NCBI GenBank assembly: GCA_963969595.1
Contig: OZ018411.1
Coordinates: forward strand, 2,358,501 to 2,422,500
Source of the DNA: Neckera pumila
Taxonomy: Eukaryota; Streptophyta; Bryopsida; Hypnales; Neckeraceae
Length of the DNA: 64,000 nucleotides
Direction: 5' to 3'
Within the stretch, counting starts at the first letter, position 1, and the number at the start of each line of letters is the position of its first letter. Shown here in pieces: positions 48,190-57,965 of the stretch. The translations under genes and the position numbers were made by a program. The notes under the pieces are model-generated. The model was not told the origin of the DNA and searched no databases. It worked only from the letters and a program-made list of their open reading frames with translations.

Positions 48190-49910
48190 ATGTTGAATCT
48201 GGAGGTGAACCCTTTCACATTTCTGTTGGGCATCTGCCTGATGCTCACCTGCGTCCCCGATGGCGGAGCCCTTGCAATCCCAGCTGATTCTGACCGGATG
48301 GCCGTGAGTGAAGCCTATTCCCACAATGACAGCTCCACCACGCTCTACTCCTCTGACAATTACCTCAAATGCACTTTCGACCTGCAAGTGTGAGCTCCAC
48401 TGAGGACATGCGCGACCTCCTCCAGCTCTACACTTCCCGCAATGAGCCCGTGAGGATTCGTGCCACTCGTCGCGGATTTCACAGCTCGACGGGCTTTGTC
48501 TGCTCCGGCCAACGAGGTAGCAGCTACGCGGAGTATCGCAAGGTCAACATTTCCAGTGATCGGGTGACCTCCGTCATGGTGCTGCTTCACCTCTTGAACC
48601 GCGTCGTGTCAGTGGATAGGGAGCTTCACCAGCTGACTGTGGAGGCTGGGATGACGCTCTAGGAGCTCACTCGGGCGGCTGAAGCGAACGACATGTCAAT
48701 TCCGCTGGGAGCTTTGTCCCTGTACGCGAATTTGACGGTTGGGGGTGTGATCCTGTCATCGGCTCATGGCTCTGGGCACAGGTGGAGGAGAAGGACTATG
48801 ATGCGGCCACAATGCCGAGATTCTATCCGAATGGGAGCATTACAGTACTGGCTGCAATCGACGGGCAGACGGCGAACACGATCAAAGAGCTCATGGCTGC
48901 TTGGGAGAGCGACGTAAGGGATGAGTCGCTTTCTGCCGACGTGTTGAATTCAGGTTTTGGTAACGATTCCCCATAGCCAACCTCGCGAGTGACCGATCTG
49001 TAGCCACCTTGTTTTATCCGCCTGGATAATGAATGGTAGATAATTGCTTTACGTTGATTGATTTTGTATTCGTCAAGCTTATTGAATTTTCCTCGTCTTT
49101 CCATTCCCAGGCGTCTGCACCCTTGGTCAATTTTCCCTCAACAGTTCGATGTTCCAGGACGGCCACGGGACCTTCGTCGATCGCGCCACTATTCCTACCA
49201 ACAATGCGGTGGTGTCCGAAGATTGCATTCCGAAGTGCAGCTGGGACGTTCATTATGCGGGTACGTTCATGGAAGACGCAGAGTTCACCATCAAGCTTTC
49301 GGATCTTGAAGATTGGGTTAACGATGTGAAACGAGTCGTGCGCACAGATCTGGCCGAAGCTGATTCTCGCCTGAGCGAGCGCTACGGGGAAGGCAAGGTC
49401 AAGCGTTGCATGTCGCAGGGCGCCTTCGTACTGCGATTTGGCCAAGGAAACCAGAACTTGCTGTCCACAAGCACCGGCTCCCATGACGTCGTCTACGCGC
49501 AGTTCTCTTACTCGCACTCTGGCCTGATCCCTAACAAGCTGTCCAAAGTGTCAACAATCGTGGAAACGATCGAGCAGCTGACGCTGTGCAAATACAAGGG
49601 CCGGCCGCACTGGGGCAAGAACCATGAACGCGTCGTTCGTCATCCCGAGTGCAAAGTGCTGGAAAATTTCCCAGCTGCGAATATTGCCGAACTCTTGGAG
49701 ATGCAACAACTACATGACCCCCGGAAAATGTTTGAGCCAGAGCTCTTCAAGCAGATGTTGCAGAAAAGGGGCCCGGAGTACTCTCCGCTTTGTACTCCCC
49801 ACTACTGGTGCTACTGTGCAGCGGACTCGCACTGTCCTCCTGGCTTTCACTGCCGCGGTTCGCCCAACTTTGCGGAGTACAAGATTTGCAAATTGGGGGA
49901 GCCCAGCTAG
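48190..49910 (+). pseudogene. GULLO: L-gulonolactone oxidase-like gene (GULLO/ALO family), disrupted
   Basis: GULLO proteins are secreted FAD-dependent aldonolactone oxidases (VAO superfamily) linked to ascorbate formation. The former N-terminus (48190) has a hydrophobic leader. A frameshift at about 48370-48390 moves to a frame with the FAD-domain order VSSTEDMRDLLQL, GFHSSTGF, LNRVVSVD, LTVEAGMTL and TVGGVILSSAHGSG. That frame has a TAG at 48661-48663 where Gln or Arg is expected. Near 48775 it shifts again to a third frame with FYPNGSITVLAAIDG, and part of the FAD domain seems missing. An intron (about 48954-49110) leads to the last exon, 49111-49910, which is fully open: FTIKLSDLEDWVNDVKRV, YKGRPHWGKN (family HWxKN motif) and the Cys-rich tail WCYCAADSHCPPGFHC. 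Three breaks in the first exon rule out a full-length product; a truncated transcript from the last exon is possible. Confidence 0.8.
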
Positions 49911-50221
49911 CTTTGATGTAAACTTAGTACCTGAAAAAGTTGCTATACTTGATCAACATCTTGAGAGAGCTCTGGGCCATATGCATGTTCTGTCTACAAA
50001 TATTTGTTATTCTGGAGTTGTGCAATCTGGTAGCGGAGGAGGAGTTTCTTATGACTAGGGGAGACAATGATTTATTCTCAGCATACGTAAGTTTCCAACG
50101 ATTGTTTGGTACTTTGGTTCTCCTTTTCCATAGCAATTTTAATTTCAGACGAGAGAGTTATAACGCGGGCAACTACTCATTTTGCGCAACTGCAGCAGTG
50201 CTTTTAAATAAATCCAACAAT

Positions 50222-50383
50222 ATTTCCTGAAATTGGCGGTATTCCATGCACCAACAATTGTGACATATATTTCACAAAGGTCTAATTTCAGGCCACAAAC
50301 TACAATTGGTATAGATTTTTGGGTTTAAACCATGCATCCTAAACTATGGCAAAGTATTGGAATACCCCCAATTTAATGAAAAT
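50222..50383. mobile_element. Family H element 2 (162-bp MITE)
   Basis: Inverted ends: ATTTCCTGAAATTGGCGGTA on the left and, on the other strand at the right, ATTTTCATTAAATTGGGGGT, both leading to ATTCCA. It lies about 310 bp after the GULLO pseudogene stop. Confidence 0.6.
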
Positions 50384-51345
50384 GATGTTAGATGACCTAT
50401 AAAATTGCTTATCCACAAATCGCTCCAAAGTTCACATTCTAGACGATGAACATAGTACCTGAGGTAATATCTTGTCAATCCTAAGCAATACTTGAATCTT
50501 CCAAAGATGACCTTTCTTCATAACCAATTTGATGAAGTTGAGGTATATAATATATTCTTGCAAAGATGTAAGGAGGAATGTGCAAAAATTCAGAAAAGGA
50601 TTTAAACAAAAAGAAAAGAGACGCACGAAAGGGTCACGGGCTTCGTGAAAATGGGCCTGATGGTTTGTTGATCTCCTCCTTTGAACTCAATGAATTTCTA
50701 TACTGAGTTCTTGTAGTTAGGACCAGTCCATTCATTGTCGGATGATCCTCTTATGTAAGAGGAAGGATCATCTCGTGCAGAAAATTTTGAAGGACTGAAG
50801 CTGGTGTCGGTTGGTGCAGTGGAAGAATTTTCAGTGAAAGAAGAAAGATATCCGCAGTGAACCGGCACAATAAGTTGCATAATTTTGGAATGCTAGTCAG
50901 CCATTTAGTTAAAATTTTGAAAGTAAAAGCCTATGTTGCTATTTAATGTTTATAGATGGTTTAGTAATCATATGGCATAGTTTTGTTAAAGGGCCATGAT
51001 GTATTTACAATTGACTTTAGAAGGAATTTTGACTTCCAATTTTATTGAAAAAAATTGGTTGGTGTACTACATGATCTAACCATATGGATATGATCTATGG
51101 ATCACATTTTATAACAAATGTTTGAGAGTCATAATTAAATTATTATTTTAAGTTGTATTTTATACTCTGTAATACATCTTTACAATTTTGGAAATTTAGC
51201 TGACTATACCATGGTCCTTGAGGGGTTATTTGTAAACGATAAGCTTGGTTTCACTTAGTTAATCCTTGATAAAAAGTGGTTTTTAGAATTTTTTGGGAAT
51301 GTTCCAATCTATTGGGTTTAATTCAATTATAGTAGATAAAGCTTG
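50384..51345. other. Intergenic DNA with a shared repeat block
   Basis: No supported gene. The block 50990-51235 (ggtgtactacatgatctaac, then atggatcacattttataac, ending gtccttgaggggtta) is a diverged copy of 30050-30300. Confidence 0.4.
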
Positions 51346-52218
51346 CTAACCCCTTCAAGTCCTTGATTATATTTTCCCCAAAAACGCTCAAAGACTGCCA
51401 TTTGAACACAAGTACCAAATTTTGAAAACTTTATTATGGGACACATGTAACCATAAGATTTTGTAGTACGCTAGTTTGAGAAGCTATAGAAAAACTTTCA
51501 AAATTTTCCACCGTGTGGAATTGTGGATTAAAAGATATTAGCATTTGAATTGGTAGAATCTTTTTTTGGGCCCTATGAAAAACAAGGCAGCTACTCTTCA
51601 CAAGGTCACATTGGAATGAAAAAAAGTAAAAAATGGTGATGCTTCTTTGGATTCATTCTTCAAGGCAAGTTGGCTACATGCTTGAAAAATTTCACTTCAT
51701 TTGGAATTGTACCACATATAGGAAAAAAATAGTAAGAAGAAAGAAATTGATAATGATTTAAAGTACAATTTTGTTAAGAATTTAGTTATGGAATTGAAAA
51801 ATGCCAATCCCAATGATTGCAATGTTTTAATAAATAATCTACTTCCTATGATTTTGTTTTTTTCAAAAAATATTGAAAATTGAGTAAAATAAAGAACTTC
51901 ATAGTTTATTTTAGAGTAGACATTAGAGAGAACCAAGCCTCTGGTGGGCCGCTCCAGAATGACATCCTTATAAATATACACATCACCTCTGGCTCTAGAG
52001 ATTTTGAGTATCACAAACTTCATCCAATTTGACTTTTGCCAAAAATATTAAGACCTACATCAAGGCAGCAAAGTACAAGGCAACTGGGTACAATTTGTTT
52101 AATTGAAAAATTAGTCCAATTAGATTCAATTAAGCCACTAAATACATTTTGTGAGTTTGAAGATGAGAAGAGAAGTTCTTTATAAGATTGAGATAGTAGT
52201 AGATCAAGCAATCTATAT

Positions 52219-52696
52219 GGGATATGTCAATTAGGATTAATAGGAGTTCAACCACTCATAGGTAAGCCAAATGCAAGAATGGTGTTAAAAGTTGAATCTC
52301 AAACTTCATTTAGGCATAGGAGAATAATTATTTTGAAAAAACTTTGAACTCAAAAAATTTGAGTAATTAAGCTAAATTATGTCTCCAATTTTTTTGTGAG
52401 GTTTTGAGACTCCAACTAAAAGTTATAGACAAAATTCTAAGAGAGGTCGGATGGGACATTTTTTTGGACATTTTCAAATACCTTCATTGAATTTTGTCCA
52501 TAACTTTTAGTTGGAGGCTCTAAACCTCAAACTGGTTTTTGAAGATAAAATTTAGCTTAATTCCCCAATTTTTCTTAGTTCAATCTTTTTCAAAACAGTT
52601 ATTCTACTATGCCTAAATGAGGTATGAAATTCAAATTTTAACACAATTCCTACGTTTTGACAATGAATGGCCAATCTCTCAACTTCTAATTATCCC
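52219..52696. mobile_element. Foldback element family C, copy 3
   Basis: Inner arms pair aaacttcatttaggcatagg with ctactatgcctaaatgaggt; a central gagaggtcggatgggacatt pairs loosely with the following tttgga/tccaaa segment. It belongs with 28154-28531 and 5545-5975. It is nested in the CATTAG-end element. Confidence 0.65.
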
Positions 52697-52699
52697 ATA

Positions 52700-52952
52700 T
52701 TTTTTTTTCCTTCTGAAACATATGGCCTTCAAGGGCCGCAGCTAGACTGACACAATACAACCAAGGCAACCTACCGCAAAGCCCGGGAATCACACACCTT
52801 GGATATATCCATCAAGAATAAGTGGAGGGACAAACAACAACTCCTTGTGCACCAGCACAAAGAGCCTCAATGCAAGCAATGTCGGAATGGGGAGTTGAAC
52901 CGAGAACCTCATGAATTCTTTCAGAAGTCCCTATCACTTGGCCATCACTCAG
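52700..52952 (-). mobile_element. tRNA-derived SINE-like retroposon
   Basis: On the minus strand, TGGCCAAGTGATAG (52944 down to 52931) fits a Pol III A box and GGTTCAACTCC (52901 down to 52891) fits the B box (GGTTCRANTCC), about 30-40 bases apart as in tRNA-derived SINEs. The unit continues about 190 bases and ends in a 9-base A run (52708-52700 on that strand). Its composition is clearly less AT-rich than the surroundings. The tRNA fold itself is incomplete, so it is not a functional tRNA gene. No target duplication was found. Confidence 0.6.
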
Positions 52953-54575
52953 AGTAGTTTAAAGTCATTACAGACCAATCCTATATTCTTTGGCAATCCA
53001 TAATGGAGTGATTGCAATAAAGACCCATACTGAAACATTGTCACAAAAGCAATGCCGAAGCTTCCTTTTGCAGTAAGTTTTGAAGCATGACTTGCATGAA
53101 CTTGAAATTTTTATTGGAGATTCTTCTTATGAGTTTAATCAGATCCTATATTTTTCAAAAAAATTCGAAAATTATTTTCTATTTAAAAATCATATAAACT
53201 AATATGTCACATTCTGAGTTTTAGGGGTTTTTACTATGTAAGGAGTCCCCAAATTTAATGATATGGAGCTGAAATTTCTATGGTCTATTTCCATAGTAGG
53301 AAGTTATGTTTCTACCAAGGGGCATTAAAAAATACTTTATTTTATATCCTCTATGTCCATGCAAAGAGGGCTCCCTTGCGCGCGCAATTCTGAGCACCAA
53401 AGATGGTTTCAATATTATTTTTTTGGTGAAATCTCATTATCATAAAGTCTTCCCAAATGGAATTTTTCAGTTTTAAGAAAAATTATTTTCCCTATTTTCT
53501 ACAAATTAAAACGTCAAAGTATGTATTTTCTTAAAATTTCAGCTCATCTTTTTGTGAATAGCTTTTGACCTAGATTTATTTTAGGTCTAAAATTTTGGTG
53601 ATATGCTATTTTTAGTACCATAATAATTATCCATATTTTATTTTATTTTTAAAAATTTGTATGCAAAAGCTCATAGTACTAGGAGTATTAGCCAAAATGG
53701 AACAAAAATGGAAGGTCATTCATGCAACGACCCAATGGACAATTGATTTCATTATAAAAACAACCTCTTCACCTTTCATTCTCACCTAATGTCAATGAAG
53801 TAAGTTTTCTACACTACCATCAAAAAAATTCTTGATGGCAATGTGGAAGACTTACATCATTGACATTTGCTTTATTTTCCAAAATTTGGTTAGAATTTAA
53901 TCTAATCAGTACCTTAATTTTTATTATTGAATATTCAAACTTAGATTCAGAGCCCTTAATAGTCATCCGACATCCCAACGGAAGGTGAGCAAGAATATGG
54001 GAAAAAATTCTCAAGCCAAAAAACCTTGAGCTTTGCGGCCCTTCAGAGATTCAACTTTTTCTCTAATGGAATTTATAATTGCTCACAAACTAAAACTCCT
54101 CATAACTTTCATCTCGTTAATCAAAATGGAATGATTCAAAGCTTTCCAATTCCCATGTGTATATAAATCTAGAAAATCAATTTCAATTTGTTTTTCTGAA
54201 AAAAATGACTTTTTATCTGCCTGAATTGCCCATTTATAAAAGCGTAATATATTATGCCATATCTTTTGACTCATATTTCCAAATGTCACTTTCTTCTAAT
54301 CCACCCGGATTGCCCATTCACAAAAACAAAAACATATTAGGCCATAACTTTTTACTCAAATTTTCAAATGTCATAAAATTTGTTTACATGAAAAATATTC
54401 CTCGTCCACAACTTCGATTAAAGTTTGGACCTAAAACATACAAATCTCTAGTCACATATACCTACCCAAAATCAAATCTCTAGATTGGCAAAATCACAAG
54501 TTGGGCCTTTAGGGGCTTTTAGGACATCTAAAAATACTCTTCATTGACCAATTTTATATGCCTCAACTGTATAAA

Positions 54576-54822
54576 CCTTGGGCAAGGAATTGAAGAAGAC
54601 CCCTACCTTGCTTTAAGGAGATTTTAGATTAACCTTAGGCAAGGAATTGAAGAAGATCCATACCTTGCTTTAAGGAGATTTTAGATTAACCTTGGGCAAG
54701 GAATTGAAGAAGATCCATACCTTGCTTTAAGGAGATTTTAGATTAACCTTGGGCAAGGAATTGAAGAAGATCCAAGGATTTGAAGAAGATCCATACCTTG
54801 CTTCAAATAAATTTTAGATTCC
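54576..54822 (+). repeat. 57-bp tandem repeat, about four copies
   Basis: Units begin at 54576, 54633, 54690 and 54747 with CCTTGGGCAAGGAATTGAAG and contain taccttgctttaaggaga. The last unit has an internal partial duplication of gaagaagatcca. The copies differ at very few bases, so the array is recent. Non-coding. Confidence 0.9.
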
Positions 54823-55451
54823 CCCTTGAGTCTTGGACTACCTAGTAGGCCATCAAATGTTGTTGAAAGGTTAAGTGACTAAGTACTTAATCTCTTATAT
54901 TAAATATAAACTATTTTACTTCTCCTCTGCACAAATTTTCATTCATTTATTCTAACTAAATCCTTATCACATCCGAACAAATTCTCCGTGAAACTAATTG
55001 CAAATTAATGCACAAAAAGGCATTGATTTTGAAGGAACACGACAGTACTCACACCGGTGCGTGCGAAGGACCTCAAGAAGCAAAGTAATACGGAGACCAA
55101 GACCAAGAACAAATAAAAATTCTACGCCTTTTGAACACCTTTTACAATGAAAATGAAATACAACTTCCACCCAAAGCCATGTTCATTGTTTGGGACTCAG
55201 GGTCCAAGCTGAAACTCTCCTCCACCCATGTCCTTGAACAGTATATTTTTTAAGAAAGTAAGATTCCAAGAGCGTGTCCTCTCCCTCCCTTGAAGGAAGT
55301 TCATCCGCCGGTCCAGCTGCTTTGAAGTGCGGGGCCGACGGACTTCCAGAAAGTAATGAAATGGTCAACAGGGAAACTAGGGCAATTGCAACTCTGCACG
55401 CGGGGAACCAGCAAGTCCGGTGGAAAATATATGGCCAACACAATATACGAA
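54823..55451. other. Intergenic DNA upstream of the peroxidase
   Basis: No gene is supported. 55180-55440 is GC-richer with open frames on both strands over the same bases, which argues against either being coding. Confidence 0.35.
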
Positions 55452-55682
55452 TTAACCCTTAAACGACGCGGAGACCATTTTGTGGTCGATGGATGACAGA
55501 GAATCAACCTGTATAGGACATAAATGCAATCATTCATCCTTGGAATTTGTTGTGCAAAGGGGAATTCTTCTACAGTAGCTTGACTTCCAATAGATACTTT
55601 TGGATTTTTTAATGTAGATGATGTCACACGGTAATGAAAAAGGATGATTTCCAGGGTCACCCCTGCGTCCTTTAAGGGTTAA
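55452..55682. mobile_element. 231-bp TTAA MITE in the peroxidase promoter region
   Basis: The ends are TTAACCCTTAAACGACGC on the left and, on the other strand, TTAACCCTTAAAGGACGC on the right: 17 of 18 bases match, including TTAA. The left subterminal region carries gaccattttgtggtcg, as in the element at 7245. The ends correspond to families A and B with one base change (CCCTTAAA for CCCCTAAA). It ends about 155 bp upstream of the peroxidase TATA box. Confidence 0.8.
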
Positions 55683-55838
55683 AGATAGTCATTATATAAG
55701 GCGAGGAAAATACAATTAACTAAATTAATTTGCATTCTCACGCTCTTTCAGTTACTCGGGGAGACGACGGACTGGCTGTCCACGAGGCAAGCCGAGATTC
55801 ACTGTTCCAAGAGGACGGAGACCTTCGCTGGCATGGAG

Positions 55839-55846
55839 TATATAAG
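55839..55846 (+). promoter_or_regulatory. TATA box of the peroxidase gene
   Basis: TATATAAG lies in a GC-rich context 233 bases before the ATG. Transcription would start near 55870-55880, giving a 5' UTR of about 200 bases rich in ct and ca. Confidence 0.7.
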
Positions 55847-56079
55847 CCTGGTGAGACCTCCGCACTTCTCATCACTTGACAGAGCAACTCTCAAGCACGA
55901 ACGCATCAGCTAATTCAAGTGACCAGCTCCATCTCGATCTCCACCTCACACCAATACTTCTCAACTCAAGGCAGATTCTCTGAAGTCCATCCAGAATTTG
56001 CGAACTCCAGTTCGATCACTGACAACAGACCCGATCAAATTGTATTCATCTGACTTCCTCGACATACGCCTAGTGCGCG

Positions 56080-57084
56080 ATGGCCGTTTCGAGGTCTGCG
56101 ATGGGCAGCGGGCTGGTCGTGTTGTGCGCGGCAGCAGTCATTCTCAGCTTCGTGAGCGCACCCGTCGCTGCTGCCAGTCGAAGCCTCTCCAGTTCGGGCA
56201 ATGGCGGGTGCCAAGAAGCCTTCTACCGGCACTCGTGCCCCAACGTGGAAACCATCATCTACGAGTCCATGCTCAAGTCGTTCCAAAAAGACAGCACAGT
56301 GGCGCCCGGCGTGCTCCGACTCGCCTACCACGACTGCTTCGTCCGCGGATGCGACGCGTCCTTGCTCCTCAACGGATCCAACACCGAGAAAACCAACATC
56401 ATCAATGGCGGACTCCACGGCTTCGAGGCCATCGACGCCGCCAAGGCCGCAGTGGAGGAGGCTTGCCCGGGGGTCGTTTCCTGCTCCGACGTGCTGCAGT
56501 TCGCCGTGCGTGACACCGTGAAGTTGACGGGAGGACAAGGCTGGACCGTGCCCGCCGGCCGTCGCGATGGAAAGGTGTCCAGGTCCTCCGAGGTGGCCGC
56601 CAATCTGCTGACGCCCAACAACACGGTGCCGGCGCTGCTCAACGTGTTCCAGAAGAAGGGTCTCAGCGCCGCGCAGATGGTGGCGCTGGCCGGCGCTCAC
56701 ACCCTCGGGAAGGCACCGTGCCTGACCTTCGACAACCGCATTCAGGGCGACAAGGTCGACCCCACCATTCAGGCGCACTTCGCCAAGGATTTGAAGAAGA
56801 AGTGTCCCATGGCCAACATCAACAGCACCGAAGTGCCGCTGGACTTGGTGTCGCCCACGAAGTTCGACTCGCAGTACTTCAAGAACATCGTGAACAAGAT
56901 GGGGTTGCTCACTTCCGATCAGAGCATGTGGGTGGACTCGCGCACCAAGGGCTCCGTCCGCGCCAACACCGACAGCGCCACCTTCAACGCCAACTTCGCC
57001 AAGGCCATGGTGGCGCTCAGCCAGGTGGACGTGCTCATGGGCAGCGCCGGCGAGATCCGGCGTGTGTGCTCTTCCGTGAACTGA
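56080..57084 (+). CDS. Secreted class III peroxidase, single exon
   Basis: Class III peroxidases are heme enzymes of the apoplast or vacuole that oxidise phenolics with hydrogen peroxide, for example in wall cross-linking. The 334-residue protein has a signal peptide (residues 1 to about 32, core VVLCAAAVILSFVSAPVAAA). The distal heme site is RLAYHDCFVRGCDAS (Arg80, His84) and the proximal site is LAGAHTLG (His207). WTVPAGRRDG and the C-terminal GEIRRVC are also present. The eight family cysteines are 53, 86, 91, 129, 135, 214, 242 and 330; Cys44 is an additional one just after the signal peptide. Sequons lie at Asn180 and Asn248. The start at 56080 gives a complete signal peptide; Met8 is an alternative. 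The gene is intronless, whereas many plant members have introns. Its GC content is far above the surroundings and the frame has no defect. The long antisense frame over the same bases is a GC-driven shadow. Confidence 0.95.
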   Translation: MAVSRSAMGSGLVVLCAAAVILSFVSAPVAAASRSLSSSGNGGCQEAFYRHSCPNVETIIYESMLKSFQKDSTVAPGVLRLAYHDCFVRGCDASLLLNGSNTEKTNIINGGLHGFEAIDAAKAAVEEACPGVVSCSDVLQFAVRDTVKLTGGQGWTVPAGRRDGKVSRSSEVAANLLTPNNTVPALLNVFQKKGLSAAQMVALAGAHTLGKAPCLTFDNRIQGDKVDPTIQAHFAKDLKKKCPMANINSTEVPLDLVSPTKFDSQYFKNIVNKMGLLTSDQSMWVDSRTKGSVRANTDSATFNANFAKAMVALSQVDVLMGSAGEIRRVCSSVN

Positions 57085-57575
57085 GTTAGCCAGGCCATGT
57101 TGGTCGAATTGGTGCACCCAGGAGCCAGCTATATGGCTGGCACCGCAAGTAGAGAGTTCATTCAATCTGTTTGATTAGACCCTCAGTTAGAAGTTAGAAA
57201 CCATTCATTCCACGTCAGGACTGGTTGGAGACCGAAAGGGCGTATTCCAATCGGTGGCTTGCATTGATTTCCTTTTCATTTAGTATGATTCATGCCGCCA
57301 CTTCAATTCAATTCAGTGGTGACGAAATTCATGTATTTTATTATACGAAGTACTTCTTTGGCTTCCGGAGATGTATCAATGGATGAAATCTATCCACACT
57401 ATTCTCCTGGGGTTTCATCTTAGAGTATAAGTGTGACGATCATACTAGGCTTCTAGTAGTTCGTCTGTTGTAGATTGGAGAGTGTCTGTGAGTAGGAGAA
57501 GGTTGTGCATCGCACATCAGAGCTCCGAGGATTGCTATAGAATCACAACACGTTCTCTGTATCACTTGCGTTACG

Positions 57576-57581
57576 AATAAA
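57576..57581 (+). other. Poly(A) signal of the peroxidase gene
   Basis: AATAAA lies about 490 bases after the stop codon in gttacgaataaagag. A 3' UTR of this length is plausible. No nearer canonical signal was seen. Confidence 0.5.
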
Positions 57582-57844
57582 GAGAGAGATCACATTCTAT
57601 CTGTGTATCTGATTAAGGTGTGATGCTGCTATTAGATTACTTCGAATAAGATGTCTGCGCTCGTATGACGCTGGCACGTCTTCATGACACACCACTTCGG
57701 TTAATTGGCCGCTTCTGGATCATTTCCACGTTTCAGTTGTCTCAGTGCTCGTGAACTAAAAGTTAGACCTGCTGCAGTCGATTCGTTGGGCCACGCGATC
57801 ATGCACTATGACTCTCTCTTCATTGATTTTATGATGTTGATTCC

Positions 57845-57965
57845 TGGGCGCCAGCCAGCTACATACTGTACGCAGCTGGCACAGAATTCATTCTTTCGCG
57901 GTCATCACTTTGAACGTAGAAACCAAGTATTCTACGTCATTATAGGTTGGAGTCGTGATCGAGTC
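57845..57965 (+). repeat. Diverged duplicate of the peroxidase 3' flank
   Basis: The order gccagct-a-at, gctggcac, ttcattc, tagaaacca, attc-acgtca and ggttggag is found at 57120-57225 just after the peroxidase stop and again here. This suggests a tandem duplication whose upstream coding part is lost or never existed; the frame from 57705 to 57974 shows no peroxidase similarity. Confidence 0.5.

Larger units (their letters stand above)
51921..54068. mobile_element. CATTAG-end element 3 (2.15 kb), nested in a TTAA element
   Basis: The left end reads CATTAGAGAGAACCAAGCCT with a following CTGGTGGGCCGC. The right end reads, on the other strand, CATTAGAGAAAAAGTTGAAT then CTCTGAAGGGCCGC. The host family A sequence is continuous across it without any duplicated bases when compared with the intact copy. 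It contains a foldback element (52219-52696) and a SINE-like unit (52700-52952). No transposase frame is visible in the remaining sequence. Confidence 0.6.
51346..54518 (-). mobile_element. TTAA element family A, copy 5 (inverted), split by a 2.1-kb element
   Basis: The left part 51346-51920 starts with a degenerate CTAACCCCTTCAAG and runs to ttattttagagtaga. The right part 54069-54518 resumes at gaatttataattgc and ends ggcctttaggggc, also degenerate. Joined, they reproduce agagtagagaat-c/t-tataattgc of the intact copy at 62184-63098. Both outer TTAA sites are mutated, so this is an older copy than those at 28534 and 62184. Confidence 0.65.

Noticed and set aside
49014..49517. 167-codon minus-strand frame over the GULLO pseudogene
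   Set aside because: Shadow of the well-supported plus-strand C-terminal exon.
52891..52944. Functional tRNA gene on the minus strand
   Set aside because: A and B boxes are present but the acceptor stem and anticodon arm do not fold; a SINE head explains it better.
56035..57165. 376-codon antisense open frame over the peroxidase
   Set aside because: It mirrors the GC-rich codons of the peroxidase on the other strand, extends past both ends of that gene and shows His/Gly/Arg-rich composition without a domain.
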